From JAFGVL01 sp964546015 (GTDB taxonomy: Bacteria; Bacteroidota; Bacteroidia; Bacteroidales; Paludibacteraceae), in assembly GCA_964546015.1 (NCBI GenBank), contig CAZJHO010000002.1, forward strand, positions 1-64,000: DNA of 64,000 nt, in the 5' to 3' direction. Positions 7,987 to 16,105 of the stretch are shown here, piece after piece. Within the stretch, counting starts at the first letter, position 1; the number at the start of each line of letters is the position of its first letter. The position numbers were made by a program, and so were the translations under genes. The notes under the pieces are model-generated. The model did not search any database. It saw only the letters and a list, made by a program, of their open reading frames with translations, and had not been told where the DNA came from.

Positions 7987-8652
7987 ATGGAAAAATATGC
8001 TATTATAGTAGCCGGAGGAAATGGACAACGAATGAATGCCGGATTACCTAAACAGTTTTTACCCTTATGTGGGATCCCTGTTTTGATGCGTACATTGAAT
8101 ATGTTTTACACAGCGGATAAAGCAATTTGGCTTATTTTGGTATTGCCCGAAAACCAATTTTCTTTTTGGAAAAAATTGTGCGAAAAGCATCGTTTTTTAA
8201 TTCCGCATCGAGTTGTTGCCGGGGGCGAAACCCGTTTCCATTCTGTAAAAAGCGGTTTGGAACAAGTGCCTACAGGAAGTTTAGTTGCAGTACACGATGG
8301 TGTTCGTCCGTTTGTAAGTGCAGACACTATACATCGTTGTTATGATTTGGCAGCAGAGAAAGGTGCAGCAATCCCTGTTGGAGAACTTGTTGATAGTATT
8401 CGTTTGGTGGAAAGAAATGAAAATAAATCAGTGGATAGGAGTTGTTATCGTATGGTACAAACGCCACAGATTTTCAAATCGTCTTTATTGAAAAAAGCTT
8501 TTGAGCAGCCGTATTCCCCTTTATTTACAGATGATGCAAGTGTAGTTGAGGCTATGGGAGAAAAAGTGTTTTTGACGGAAGGGAACCGAGAAAATATAAA
8601 AATAACTACGCCTTTTGATTTAAAAATAGCAGAAGCATTGTGTGCGGAATAA
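7987..8652 (+). CDS. ispD: 2-C-methyl-D-erythritol 4-phosphate cytidylyltransferase
   Basis: Third step of the MEP isoprenoid pathway: CTP plus MEP gives CDP-ME. The nucleotide-binding loop IIVAGGNGQRMNAGLPKQF is at the N-terminus, followed by VHDGVRPFV and TDDASVVE. The open frame reaches a TTG at 7963, but that lies inside the promoter box; the ATG at 7987 gives a 221-residue protein of normal length. dprA starts 1 nt after the stop (8652), so the two are one transcription unit. The transcript leader would be very short. Confidence 0.93.
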   Translation: MEKYAIIVAGGNGQRMNAGLPKQFLPLCGIPVLMRTLNMFYTADKAIWLILVLPENQFSFWKKLCEKHRFLIPHRVVAGGETRFHSVKSGLEQVPTGSLVAVHDGVRPFVSADTIHRCYDLAAEKGAAIPVGELVDSIRLVERNENKSVDRSCYRMVQTPQIFKSSLLKKAFEQPYSPLFTDDASVVEAMGEKVFLTEGNRENIKITTPFDLKIAEALCAE

Positions 8653-8653
8653 T

Positions 8654-9763
8654 ATGGAGAAACTTCGGTATCAAATAGGAATTACCCTTATAAAAGGTAT
8701 AGGACCGGTATTGGCTAAAAATTTGATCGCTTATTTGGGTAGTCCTGAAGCTGTATTTAAAGAAACAAAATCAAATTTGGGCAAAATTCCGGCGATTGGT
8801 CCTGTTCTTTCTAAGCAAATTGTCGATCAACAAGTGTTAGTGCGTGCCGATAAAGAGATTGATTTTATCGTTAAAAATAATATTCAACATTATTTTTATG
8901 CCGACAAGAATTATCCTTACCGATTAAAAGAATGTGCAGATGCGCCCATAATGCTTTACTTTAAAGGAAATGGAGACTTGAATTCCGGGCGTATATTGGG
9001 TGTAGTCGGGACCCGAAATGCTACCGAATACGGCAAAGAACTTTGTAATTCTATTTTGAGTGAACTTTCTTTGCTTTCTCCTCAAATTACTATTGTAAGT
9101 GGATTGGCTTATGGTATCGATATTTCTGCGCATAAAGCAGCTCTTGCATCAGGTTTGCCTACTATTGCAGCTTTAGGACATGGTTTGGATCGGATTTATC
9201 CTGCTACGCATCGTTCGACGGCTGTCAAGATGCTCGATAAAGGAGGGCTTGTTACCGAATATTTAACGGAAACAAATCCTGATCGTCAGAATTTTCTACA
9301 GCGGAACCGTATTATTGCAGGCTTGTGTGATGCTGTGCTGGTAGTAGAATCTGCTGAAAAAGGAGGATCGCTTGTTACGGCAGACTTGGCGCAGTCCTAC
9401 AACCGCGATGTTTTTTCTTGTCCCGGGCGTATTGGTGATACTCATTCTGCTGGTTGTAATTGGTTGATAAAAACGAATAAAGCAGCATTAGTGGAATCCG
9501 GCTCCGATATTATGACAGCTATGAATTGGGAAGTTGCCGGTAAACTCAAAGAATCGCCCATACAATCTGCTTTATTTGTTGAATTGTCAGATGAGGAACA
9601 GGCTATTATTGCAATCCTCCGGCAAAATGACGGACTTCAATTGAATCAATTGTCGGTAGCCTTGAACACGCCTATAAGTAAAACATCAGCATTGCTGCTC
9701 GAAATGGAGTTTAAAGGTTTGGTCAAATGCCTCCCCGGTAATTTATATAAACTTCGAAGTTAA
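8654..9763 (+). CDS. dprA: DNA-processing protein DprA
   Basis: DprA loads RecA onto incoming single-stranded DNA during natural transformation. From ATG 8654 it has 369 residues. An N-terminal HhH-like region (GIGPVLAKNLIAYLG, IPAIGPVLSKQI) precedes the Rossmann core with GVVGTRNATEYG, VSGLAYGIDISAHKAAL, GHGLDRIYPATHR and NRIIAGLCDAVLVVES. The C-terminal winged helix (about 300-369) completes the DprA layout. A GTG at 8642 overlaps the ispD end and is less likely the start. A gene with a ComEA-like HhH domain is 2.7 kb downstream. Confidence 0.93.
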   Translation: MEKLRYQIGITLIKGIGPVLAKNLIAYLGSPEAVFKETKSNLGKIPAIGPVLSKQIVDQQVLVRADKEIDFIVKNNIQHYFYADKNYPYRLKECADAPIMLYFKGNGDLNSGRILGVVGTRNATEYGKELCNSILSELSLLSPQITIVSGLAYGIDISAHKAALASGLPTIAALGHGLDRIYPATHRSTAVKMLDKGGLVTEYLTETNPDRQNFLQRNRIIAGLCDAVLVVESAEKGGSLVTADLAQSYNRDVFSCPGRIGDTHSAGCNWLIKTNKAALVESGSDIMTAMNWEVAGKLKESPIQSALFVELSDEEQAIIAILRQNDGLQLNQLSVALNTPISKTSALLLEMEFKGLVKCLPGNLYKLRS

Positions 9764-9856
9764 TTTTAGTTCGAACTTCCCGAATCCGAAATATTTCCTT
9801 TACTATCCAATTGGTTAATAAAAATGATTTATTCTGCTTTTGCTATGAAATCGGGA

Positions 9857-10058
9857 TCAATTTCCAATCACATACCCGGTGTTGTGGGTCATAGGAGTAG
9901 TAAAATCTGTCTCATTAAAATTGAATGAAGTAGATGTTTTTTTTCGCTTTTGCCCAGTGAGCTTACCTGTTGCGGTATAGCAGCTACAATGGTGCTTACA
10001 GCAGCTGTTTTTAACCATTGACGGCGGGTGAATTTTATGGTGTCGGATAGAGATTGCT
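9857..10058 (-). pseudogene. decayed 5' fragment of a Tat-exported protein gene
   Basis: On the minus strand one frame encodes a twin-arginine signal, FTRRQWLKTAAVSTIVAAIP (about 9970-10032), followed by QQVSS. There is no ATG upstream in that frame. After the signal the coherent frame changes: KKTSTSFNFNETDFTTPM continues in a neighbouring frame and then hits a stop at about 9857. No single frame joins the two, so this looks like a frameshifted remnant of the first 60 or so codons. It directly follows the nitroreductase stop. The original protein is not recognisable. Confidence 0.55.
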
Positions 10059-10583
10059 TTAAAATTGAGAATAATGAATTTTTGTTTTGTCAAATTTATT
10101 TTTAGGTTTTTCGTCACTGGCAGGATAACCGATTGGGATTATATTTAACGGAACGATATGAGAAGGGATTTTTAAAAGATTGCGTACGAAATCGATTCGT
10201 TGCGGGTCGGGATAAACGGCTGTCCAAACAGCACCCAATCCAATTGTTTCGGCAGCTAATAAAATATTTCCTGAGGCAAGTGAACAATCTTCTATCCAAA
10301 AAGAAAATCCTTTTGATTCGATGTTAGTGTCGCCACAAACAACGATAGCATTCGGTGCATCAGTTAACATTTTTGCATAAGGAAGATTAGCCGCTAAAGT
10401 ATCAAGTATTTCTCTTTTTTCAATAATGATAAAGTGCCAAGGTTGCATGTTTACAGCTGATGGAGCTGCCATGGCTGCTTTTATAAGTGTTAACAAGTCT
10501 TCCTTTGAAACAGATTTATTTTTTATAAAATGGCGTACACTTTTACGATTGTGTATTGTTGCAAGCAGATTTGATGTTTTCAT
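10059..10583 (-). CDS. nitroreductase-family flavoprotein
   Basis: A 174-residue FMN-dependent NAD(P)H oxidoreductase. The N-terminal IHNRKSVRHF motif binds FMN phosphate, AAPSAVNMQPWHFIII is the classic second motif, and ETIGLGAVWTAVYPD and IPIGYPASDEKPKNKF close the fold. It lacks a signal peptide. Its ATG overlaps the stop of the upstream lipoprotein gene by 1 nt (TAATG), which suggests translational coupling. The substrate is unknown. Confidence 0.9.
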   Translation of the reverse strand: MKTSNLLATIHNRKSVRHFIKNKSVSKEDLLTLIKAAMAAPSAVNMQPWHFIIIEKREILDTLAANLPYAKMLTDAPNAIVVCGDTNIESKGFSFWIEDCSLASGNILLAAETIGLGAVWTAVYPDPQRIDFVRNLLKIPSHIVPLNIIPIGYPASDEKPKNKFDKTKIHYSQF

Positions 10584-11377
10584 TATTGTAAGAATTTAAC
10601 AATCGGACTATCTTCTTTTATAATAGATTCAATGTCTTTGTATGGGATGAAGATTTCTGTTTGACCATATGCATAAGGAGCAATTTCGTATTGGTTAAAA
10701 AGATAAGTGATACCTTTTTTATTAAGGAAATAATTTCCATTTGGGACTACTTTGTCAAGATAATATTGTTGAGGATCGATATTAGACTTCAAACAATTCT
10801 CCTCTAACTTTTCAAGCATACAGTTAGATAATATCTCGTTGTATTCGCTTTCAAAAATGTCGGATTCGGCAAATACTTTACCTGTTAGTAAATCGTAACT
10901 GCGGTATGTTATGGTAGTTGTTCCATGTGCTCCTCCGGAAAAAGAGTAAACTGTTGTTTTATATGATAAGATTGATGCGTCCATATATGGAGATTCAGCC
11001 CGAATATTCAATTGGGAAACAAAAGGAATATTTTTATTTTTAATAACTTGGGAAATTTCCTCTAAAGATATTTTCCATTTGGCTTTCCGATCTGTTACAT
11101 AATTGTTGATACATTCATTTATATTAGGTTTGTAAAAACCGGAGTCGCCTGTGATTGTTGCAATAATATCTCTTTGAATAGTTTGTAAGACAACAGCATT
11201 TGTGTATGTAGTAGGATAGCTAATGTCGATATTTACAACAAATTTATCGGCAATAGAATCTTCGGGAGTTGATGTATAAATGAAAGAGTTGAATTGTAGT
11301 GTGTTTTTCTGTGAGCTATTGCAGGCTGCAACAGAAAAAACGATCACCATTACAGCAATTAATTTTGTTGTTTTCAT
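10583..11377 (-). CDS. lipoprotein with DUF3298-like domain
   Basis: A 264-residue protein with a signal peptide and the lipobox SVAAC, with the lipidated Cys at residue 19. The next residues (NSSQ) do not reveal its membrane. The motif FSGGAHGTTTITYRSYDLLTG and the C-terminal FNQYEIAPYAYGQTEIFIPY match the DUF3298/RsiV C-terminal fold as I recall it. The domain's role in Bacteroidota is not established. It overlaps the nitroreductase by 1 nt. No sigma factor is adjacent, so an anti-sigma role is not supported. Confidence 0.8.
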   Translation of the reverse strand: MKTTKLIAVMVIVFSVAACNSSQKNTLQFNSFIYTSTPEDSIADKFVVNIDISYPTTYTNAVVLQTIQRDIIATITGDSGFYKPNINECINNYVTDRKAKWKISLEEISQVIKNKNIPFVSQLNIRAESPYMDASILSYKTTVYSFSGGAHGTTTITYRSYDLLTGKVFAESDIFESEYNEILSNCMLEKLEENCLKSNIDPQQYYLDKVVPNGNYFLNKKGITYLFNQYEIAPYAYGQTEIFIPYKDIESIIKEDSPIVKFLQ

Positions 11378-11490
11378 TATCGGGTAGATTATTTATTTGT
11401 CAAATTTATTTAATTCGATTTTTCCTGCCAAATTTTACTTGATTAAATAATCTTTTTTGGGAAAAATATTTTTTCGTGTCAAAATAAGAT

Positions 11491-11498
11491 TAATTTTG
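11491..11498 (+). promoter_or_regulatory. candidate -7 box for the outer-membrane gene pair
   Basis: TAATTTTG fits TAnnTTTG and lies 30 nt before the ATG at 11529. The upstream region is AT-rich with no clear TTG at -33. Confidence 0.5.
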
Positions 11499-11528
11499 TA
11501 ACAACTATACTATACAAATTCAATTGTT

Positions 11529-12359
11529 ATGAATTTTTGTACTTCATTGAAGATTTTTCTGCCGGTCGTATTTTTACTATCAACTGTGTCTGTTTTTTCA
11601 CAACAGCTCCCATCTGCAGTTGTCGCATCGGCAGCTCCGGCAAATGCGTCGGCAGCTTATATAAAGAGCTGGACTCCTTTCCATAATCCGTCCATGCTTT
11701 CCGAAATCCGTAAAAACAGTGTAGCCGTAGGGTATGAAAACCGTTTTCAGATGAAAGAACTTTCATCGATGACAGCAAGTGGAAGCATTACCACAAAACC
11801 TGTTGATATAGGTATTCAATTGGGGCGTTACGGATATTCCGAATATAATGAAACACAAGCCGGAGTTGCTGTAGCACGACAATTTGTTAAGGAATTTACC
11901 ATGGGGGTGGCTTTTAATTATTATTCTGTTTATCTGTCGCCGGATGAAGGTAGTAAAGGAACAGTTATCGCTCAGATAGGACTTTCATCTCAAGTGCTCG
12001 ATCATTTGTTTATCGGTTTCCATGCTTATAATCCTATTCAAACAAATATTGATGTCGGTGCGACCGAATTACGCATTCCATCTGTATTTAGTTTAGTTGG
12101 CGCTTATGATTGCGGTGAGTCTGTCGTATGGGTAGCTCAAGCGGATAAAGAAGTGGATAATCCTGTTGTTTGGCGCACCGGATTTGAATATCAGGTAGTC
12201 AAAGAATTTTCCGTTCGATTAGGCGGATATGGAAGCGATTCGTTTATACCAAGTTTTGGTGCGAGCGTAAATGTACTCAATATTTGTTTGGATGTGAATT
12301 TTGAGCGTCATCCCACACTTGGATTTAATTCGATAGCTGCACTTAGTTATCGGTTTTAG
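11529..12359 (+). CDS. predicted outer-membrane beta-barrel protein
   Basis: A 276-residue protein with a signal peptide (cleavage near VSVFSQQ). From about residue 50 it is a run of alternating amphipathic strands ending in the terminal Phe typical of outer-membrane barrels (IAALSYRF). Motifs such as AVGYENRF and GVAFNYYSVYLS look like the PorV/FadL-like small-barrel style, but I do not recognise a named family. It is followed 94 nt later by a larger barrel with an HhH domain, and the two probably work together. Confidence 0.7.
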   Translation: MNFCTSLKIFLPVVFLLSTVSVFSQQLPSAVVASAAPANASAAYIKSWTPFHNPSMLSEIRKNSVAVGYENRFQMKELSSMTASGSITTKPVDIGIQLGRYGYSEYNETQAGVAVARQFVKEFTMGVAFNYYSVYLSPDEGSKGTVIAQIGLSSQVLDHLFIGFHAYNPIQTNIDVGATELRIPSVFSLVGAYDCGESVVWVAQADKEVDNPVVWRTGFEYQVVKEFSVRLGGYGSDSFIPSFGASVNVLNICLDVNFERHPTLGFNSIAALSYRF

Positions 12360-12365
12360 TTAAAG

Positions 12366-12450
12366 GTTCACGCTTCGACTACGCTCAGCGATCAATAAAG
12401 TTTCTTTATTCAATAGTTCTCAATTGTAAATAGCTAAATTGTAAATAATT
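12366..12450. repeat. intergenic repeat with CGCTTCGACTACGCTCAGCG motif
   Basis: The spacer between the two barrel genes holds a 20-bp GC-rich motif (12371-12390), partly self-complementary at its ends. It is followed by the AATAAAG/CTTTATT hairpin and then AATTGTAAATAGC words in tandem. The first motif resembles a short intergenic repeat I recall from other Bacteroidota genomes; a search would be needed to confirm. Confidence 0.55.
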
Positions 12451-12452
12451 AG

Positions 12453-14516
12453 ATGTTTCGATATTTACTCATATTTTTGTTGATTTTGTTTTCTGCTGAT
12501 TTTCTTTTTGCGCAGTATGAAAAACAAATTCCCGACGAATTGTTGGATGCTATTATTACTCAAATAGCCGAAAATAAAGAACAAGAGGAAGTAGATGAAA
12601 CTATCTTGTATGATGATTTGACTAATTTTTTACAAAATCCTATTAACTTGAACCATACAGACAGGGAAGAACTTAGCAAGTTACAATTCCTAACTTCAAC
12701 CCAAGTAGAAAATATTCTTGCATATGTAAAGCAAAACGGACAGATGGAAAGCCTTTACGAATTGCAATTGATAGATGGTTTGTTTACAGAAGATATTCGA
12801 TTCATGATACCTTTTGTAATGATTTCTCAAGAGGCAAAAAAGCCTGTTTCTCTTAAATTCGGTAATATTTTTAAATATGGTAAAAATGAAATTTTAACCC
12901 GTGTAGATAGGGGTCTGGAAACGCGAGAGGGATATAAATTTGTCCCCGAAGAAGAATTGATTAAAAACCCGAACAAACAATTTGTAGGAGATCCTTGGTA
13001 TGTTTCTTTGAGATACAGGTTTAATTACGGCAATCGTGTGTTATTCGGATTTTCTGCGGAAAAAGATGCCGGTGAGCAATTCTGGGGTGAACATAACAAA
13101 GGTTTTGATTTTTACTCTGCTTATTTGCAATTGAATGATATTGGAAAATTCAAAACCATTGTTGTTGGTAATTTTTCAGCTGCTTTCGGACAAGGATTGG
13201 TAATTAATCAAAGCTACGGTTTCGGCAAATCATCTATGGTAATGAATGTAGAGCAACGAACCGAAGGCTTGCGTAAATATACTTCGACCGCTGAATATAA
13301 TTACATGCAAGGAGTGGGAGCTACTATGAAATTCGGAGAAACCGAATTGACTGCTTTTTATTCCAATAAAAAAATTGATGGTGATACCATAGAAGGTACA
13401 TTTAGTTCTATAAAAACGGATGGATTGCATCAAACAGTAGGCGACTTGGATAAAAAACACACGGTGGGAATGCAAGTGATTGGAGGACATGTGTCACATT
13501 CATTCGATGCTTTGAAAGTTGGATTTACTCTTCAAAATACTCATTTTAATCATACTTTGCTTCCGAGAACATACATTTATAATCAATTTTATTTTGCTGG
13601 AGATAATCAAACGGCAGGAAGTGTCGATTATAAATTGCGTTGGAGAAAATTCTATCTTTTTGGAGAAACGGCAATGCTTGATAATAACGCCATGGCAACA
13701 CTTAACGGATTGACGGTTTCGCCTACATCAACCATTAGTTTTATAGTGTTACAACGCTATTTTGCACCGGAGTATGATGCTATATTCTCAAGTGCGTTTG
13801 CTGAAACTTCGCGGGTAAATAATGAAAACGGACTCTATTTTGGTGCGGAAGTGCGTCCGTTTCGTAGTTGGAAATTTTCGGCTTATGCAGATAGTTATAC
13901 TTTCCCTTGGATAAAATACGGGATTAATACAGCAGGTTCTACGGGTTATGATTTGTTTTTTCAAGCCGATTATGTTCCTAAACGGAATGTAACAATGTAT
14001 TGGCGCGCCAAGTATGAGTCAAAGGCAGATAACATGACGGATAGCCTTTCGACTTACTCTATAGGAACTTTGGATAAAGGGTATTTTCGTTATGTGTTAC
14101 AATATTCAATTACAAGTCAGTTAAAATTACGCAATGTGTTTGAAGTTACTTATGCAAAACAAACAGGGACAGATGATACTTATGGTTATTTATTGCGTCA
14201 GGATTTGAGTTATACTTTCCGCAAAATTCCGTTTAGTTTCAATTTATGTTACGAATTCTTTGATGCGGTCAATTACGAAAATCGTATTTATGCCTACGAA
14301 CAAGATATTTTATACGCATTCTCGGTGCCGGCATTATATGGTGTAGGAAGCCGATATTATTTGAATGCAAAATATACTGCCACTAAAAATTTAACTTTCT
14401 ATTTTAAGATTGCTCAAACTGTTTATATGGATAGGGATATTATTAGTTCCGGCATAAATGCCATAGACGATAATCGTAAGACAGACTTTCGATTGCTGGT
14501 TAAATGGAGATTCTGA
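12453..14516 (+). CDS. outer-membrane barrel with N-terminal ComEA-like helix-hairpin-helix domain
   Basis: A 687-residue protein. After the signal peptide (about 1-20) comes an acidic helical segment, then residues about 66-125 with tandem HhH units. PINLNHTDREELSKLQFL and MESLYELQLIDG mirror the ComEA pattern (INLN...EEL, then a spaced second hairpin). From about residue 135 to the end it is rich in aromatic beta strands and finishes with LLVKWRF, as in an outer-membrane barrel. HhH domains usually bind DNA, so a DNA-related role is possible, but the domain may be structural. It is paired with the smaller barrel upstream. Confidence 0.75.
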   Translation: MFRYLLIFLLILFSADFLFAQYEKQIPDELLDAIITQIAENKEQEEVDETILYDDLTNFLQNPINLNHTDREELSKLQFLTSTQVENILAYVKQNGQMESLYELQLIDGLFTEDIRFMIPFVMISQEAKKPVSLKFGNIFKYGKNEILTRVDRGLETREGYKFVPEEELIKNPNKQFVGDPWYVSLRYRFNYGNRVLFGFSAEKDAGEQFWGEHNKGFDFYSAYLQLNDIGKFKTIVVGNFSAAFGQGLVINQSYGFGKSSMVMNVEQRTEGLRKYTSTAEYNYMQGVGATMKFGETELTAFYSNKKIDGDTIEGTFSSIKTDGLHQTVGDLDKKHTVGMQVIGGHVSHSFDALKVGFTLQNTHFNHTLLPRTYIYNQFYFAGDNQTAGSVDYKLRWRKFYLFGETAMLDNNAMATLNGLTVSPTSTISFIVLQRYFAPEYDAIFSSAFAETSRVNNENGLYFGAEVRPFRSWKFSAYADSYTFPWIKYGINTAGSTGYDLFFQADYVPKRNVTMYWRAKYESKADNMTDSLSTYSIGTLDKGYFRYVLQYSITSQLKLRNVFEVTYAKQTGTDDTYGYLLRQDLSYTFRKIPFSFNLCYEFFDAVNYENRIYAYEQDILYAFSVPALYGVGSRYYLNAKYTATKNLTFYFKIAQTVYMDRDIISSGINAIDDNRKTDFRLLVKWRF

Positions 14517-14529
14517 AAATATTAAGATC

Positions 14530-14570
14530 AAATAAGGCTGTTAAAAAAGTAACTTAAAACAACCTTATTT
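14530..14570. terminator. bidirectional terminator between convergent genes
   Basis: AAATAAGG (14530-14537) pairs with CCTTATTT (14563-14570), and TGTT with AACA lies inside. Runs of A and T flank both sides. It separates the HhH-barrel gene from the convergent S41 peptidase gene. Confidence 0.65.
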
Positions 14571-14586
14571 AATTTATGTTCAAAAT

Positions 14587-15603
14587 TTATCTGTTTTGTA
14601 AAAAATTTATGGCGTATTCTAAAATAGTGTCTTTTCCTTGAAGTGCGTCTTCTTGTGTATTATTTACTTTTATATGAGGTTCTACGCCGAATTCAAGTGT
14701 ATTTTTATTCATATCTACGAAACAGAGCGAAGATATACGAACTACCCATCCATTAGTTAGATTTACGGACATAGGTGAGGCGCTTCCTCCTCCGGTCTGA
14801 TCTCCTATGATAGTTACATTAGGGAAATTTTTCATCATGCCTGCAAAAATATTGGCGGCACTAAAAGATGAACGATTTGTTAAAACAACTACTTTGGATC
14901 CAAAATATGTATAAGGAGAAGGAGTTACTTTTTCTGCATAATAATCGGTGAAGTCATCGTGTCCTTTTCCGCTTTTATAGCGTGAATAACCCACCTGAAT
15001 TACTTCGCGTGTAAAGTACGATGCCAGCTTGAACATGGTACTTACACTACCACCGCCGTTATCACGCAAATCGAGAATAACACCGTTACAGTATTGAAAC
15101 TTAAGCATAAGTGATTGCATGCCGGTATCTGTTACCGGAGATTGAAACGAACTGTAATACATATAGCCGATGTTTCTTTGCTCTGGTTCTAAAACAGTAG
15201 CATACATGCCGGAAGTCATTACAAAATCTTTTCCCAGATAATTTCGTTCGATGATGTTGTAGTCAAAATTGGCAGGATAATCTTGATACCAGTCCCAGAA
15301 GCGCGAAATATTGAATGGCGCAACAATATTCACATGACCGTCTTTTAGCTCACCAACCATTTTAGCACAAACTTCGAAAAGCTTTTCATCACTCATTCTA
15401 TTGTTTACCTGTGCACTGTATTTTTCTTTTAAAGCATTCCAGTCAATTCCTTTTTCTTTGAAATAGCAATAATGTTCATCGATTCCTTGCCACAATTGAT
15501 TAAAATTAGAGATAGGCGTGTCTGCCGGATTATCGTCCACAAAAATATCGTGACAGCCAACGCAGCATAATACACCAAATAATAAGAGAAGTAATCGTTT
15601 CAT
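14587..15603 (-). CDS. S41-family peptidase, lipoprotein
   Basis: A 338-residue tail-specific-protease relative. The signal peptide ends in a lipobox (CCVGC, Cys 17). The S41 core begins around GVILDLRDNGGGSVSTMF and includes TNRSSFSAANIFAGMMKNF, where the Ser of RSSFSA is the expected nucleophile, then IGDQTGGGSASP. An internal PDZ domain is not evident, which fits the shorter S41B-like form found in Bacteroidota. The substrate is unknown. It lies 5 nt downstream of a small membrane protein gene and may be co-transcribed with it and the C1 peptidase. Confidence 0.87.
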   Translation of the reverse strand: MKRLLLLLFGVLCCVGCHDIFVDDNPADTPISNFNQLWQGIDEHYCYFKEKGIDWNALKEKYSAQVNNRMSDEKLFEVCAKMVGELKDGHVNIVAPFNISRFWDWYQDYPANFDYNIIERNYLGKDFVMTSGMYATVLEPEQRNIGYMYYSSFQSPVTDTGMQSLMLKFQYCNGVILDLRDNGGGSVSTMFKLASYFTREVIQVGYSRYKSGKGHDDFTDYYAEKVTPSPYTYFGSKVVVLTNRSSFSAANIFAGMMKNFPNVTIIGDQTGGGSASPMSVNLTNGWVVRISSLCFVDMNKNTLEFGVEPHIKVNNTQEDALQGKDTILEYAINFLQNR

Positions 15604-15608
15604 CTGGA

Positions 15609-16091
15609 TTATTTGTTTTTTTCTCGTTGGGTGGTTGGATAATTGCGTATTAACCTATCGTAAGCTATGTATGTGGCAAAAGATTGGATGATAGAATATT
15701 CCATTTTATCGGAACTAAAAAAAGTATGCGACATAAGTGATGCTAAAGTAAAAACGATAATCGCAATAAAATACACAAACATAAGTACAAACCGGAAGTT
15801 CTTTTGATCTAGCATTTGTTTATATACAGACCCTGTGTATCCTTTGAAAAATAAGCGCCGTATGCGCGAATTGATTTTATTTCCCCAAGTTGTTAGTATA
15901 ATCGCTGTTGTAGAAAATATAATGTAAATAATTGCCGAAAATTCAAATCGGAACTGAAATATTTTTTCGGGCAACAGAATTAAAAGCAAATAAACAGCTG
16001 TTATTACTAACATGTACACCAACATAAACAGTCCAATTGTTTCAAATAAAGCTTTTATTGTGGTAACCCATCTGAGAAATTTGTTGGTCAT
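15609..16091 (-). CDS. small integral membrane protein of unknown function
   Basis: A 160-residue protein not assigned to a family. Hydrophobic segments lie at about residues 17-40, 52-68 and 101-122. A basic stretch (NSRIRRLFFKGY) follows the second helix. The C-terminus is soluble and basic. It sits 14 nt from the C1 peptidase gene and 5 nt from the S41 peptidase gene, all on the minus strand, so an operon is likely. No catalytic motif is visible. Confidence 0.6.
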   Translation of the reverse strand: MTNKFLRWVTTIKALFETIGLFMLVYMLVITAVYLLLILLPEKIFQFRFEFSAIIYIIFSTTAIILTTWGNKINSRIRRLFFKGYTGSVYKQMLDQKNFRFVLMFVYFIAIIVFTLASLMSHTFFSSDKMEYSIIQSFATYIAYDRLIRNYPTTQREKNK

Positions 16092-16105
16092 TATTCTTTT
16101 TTTTA

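Noticed and set aside
7963..7987. TTG start for ispD giving eight extra residues
   Set aside because: The codon lies inside the TATCTTTG promoter box, so it would be upstream of or at the transcript start. The same reasoning removed TTG starts for the SpmAB-like gene, rfbB and corA.
10583..11377. DUF3298 lipoprotein as an anti-sigma factor (RsiV)
   Set aside because: There is no adjacent ECF sigma factor and no membrane helix after the signal, only a lipobox.
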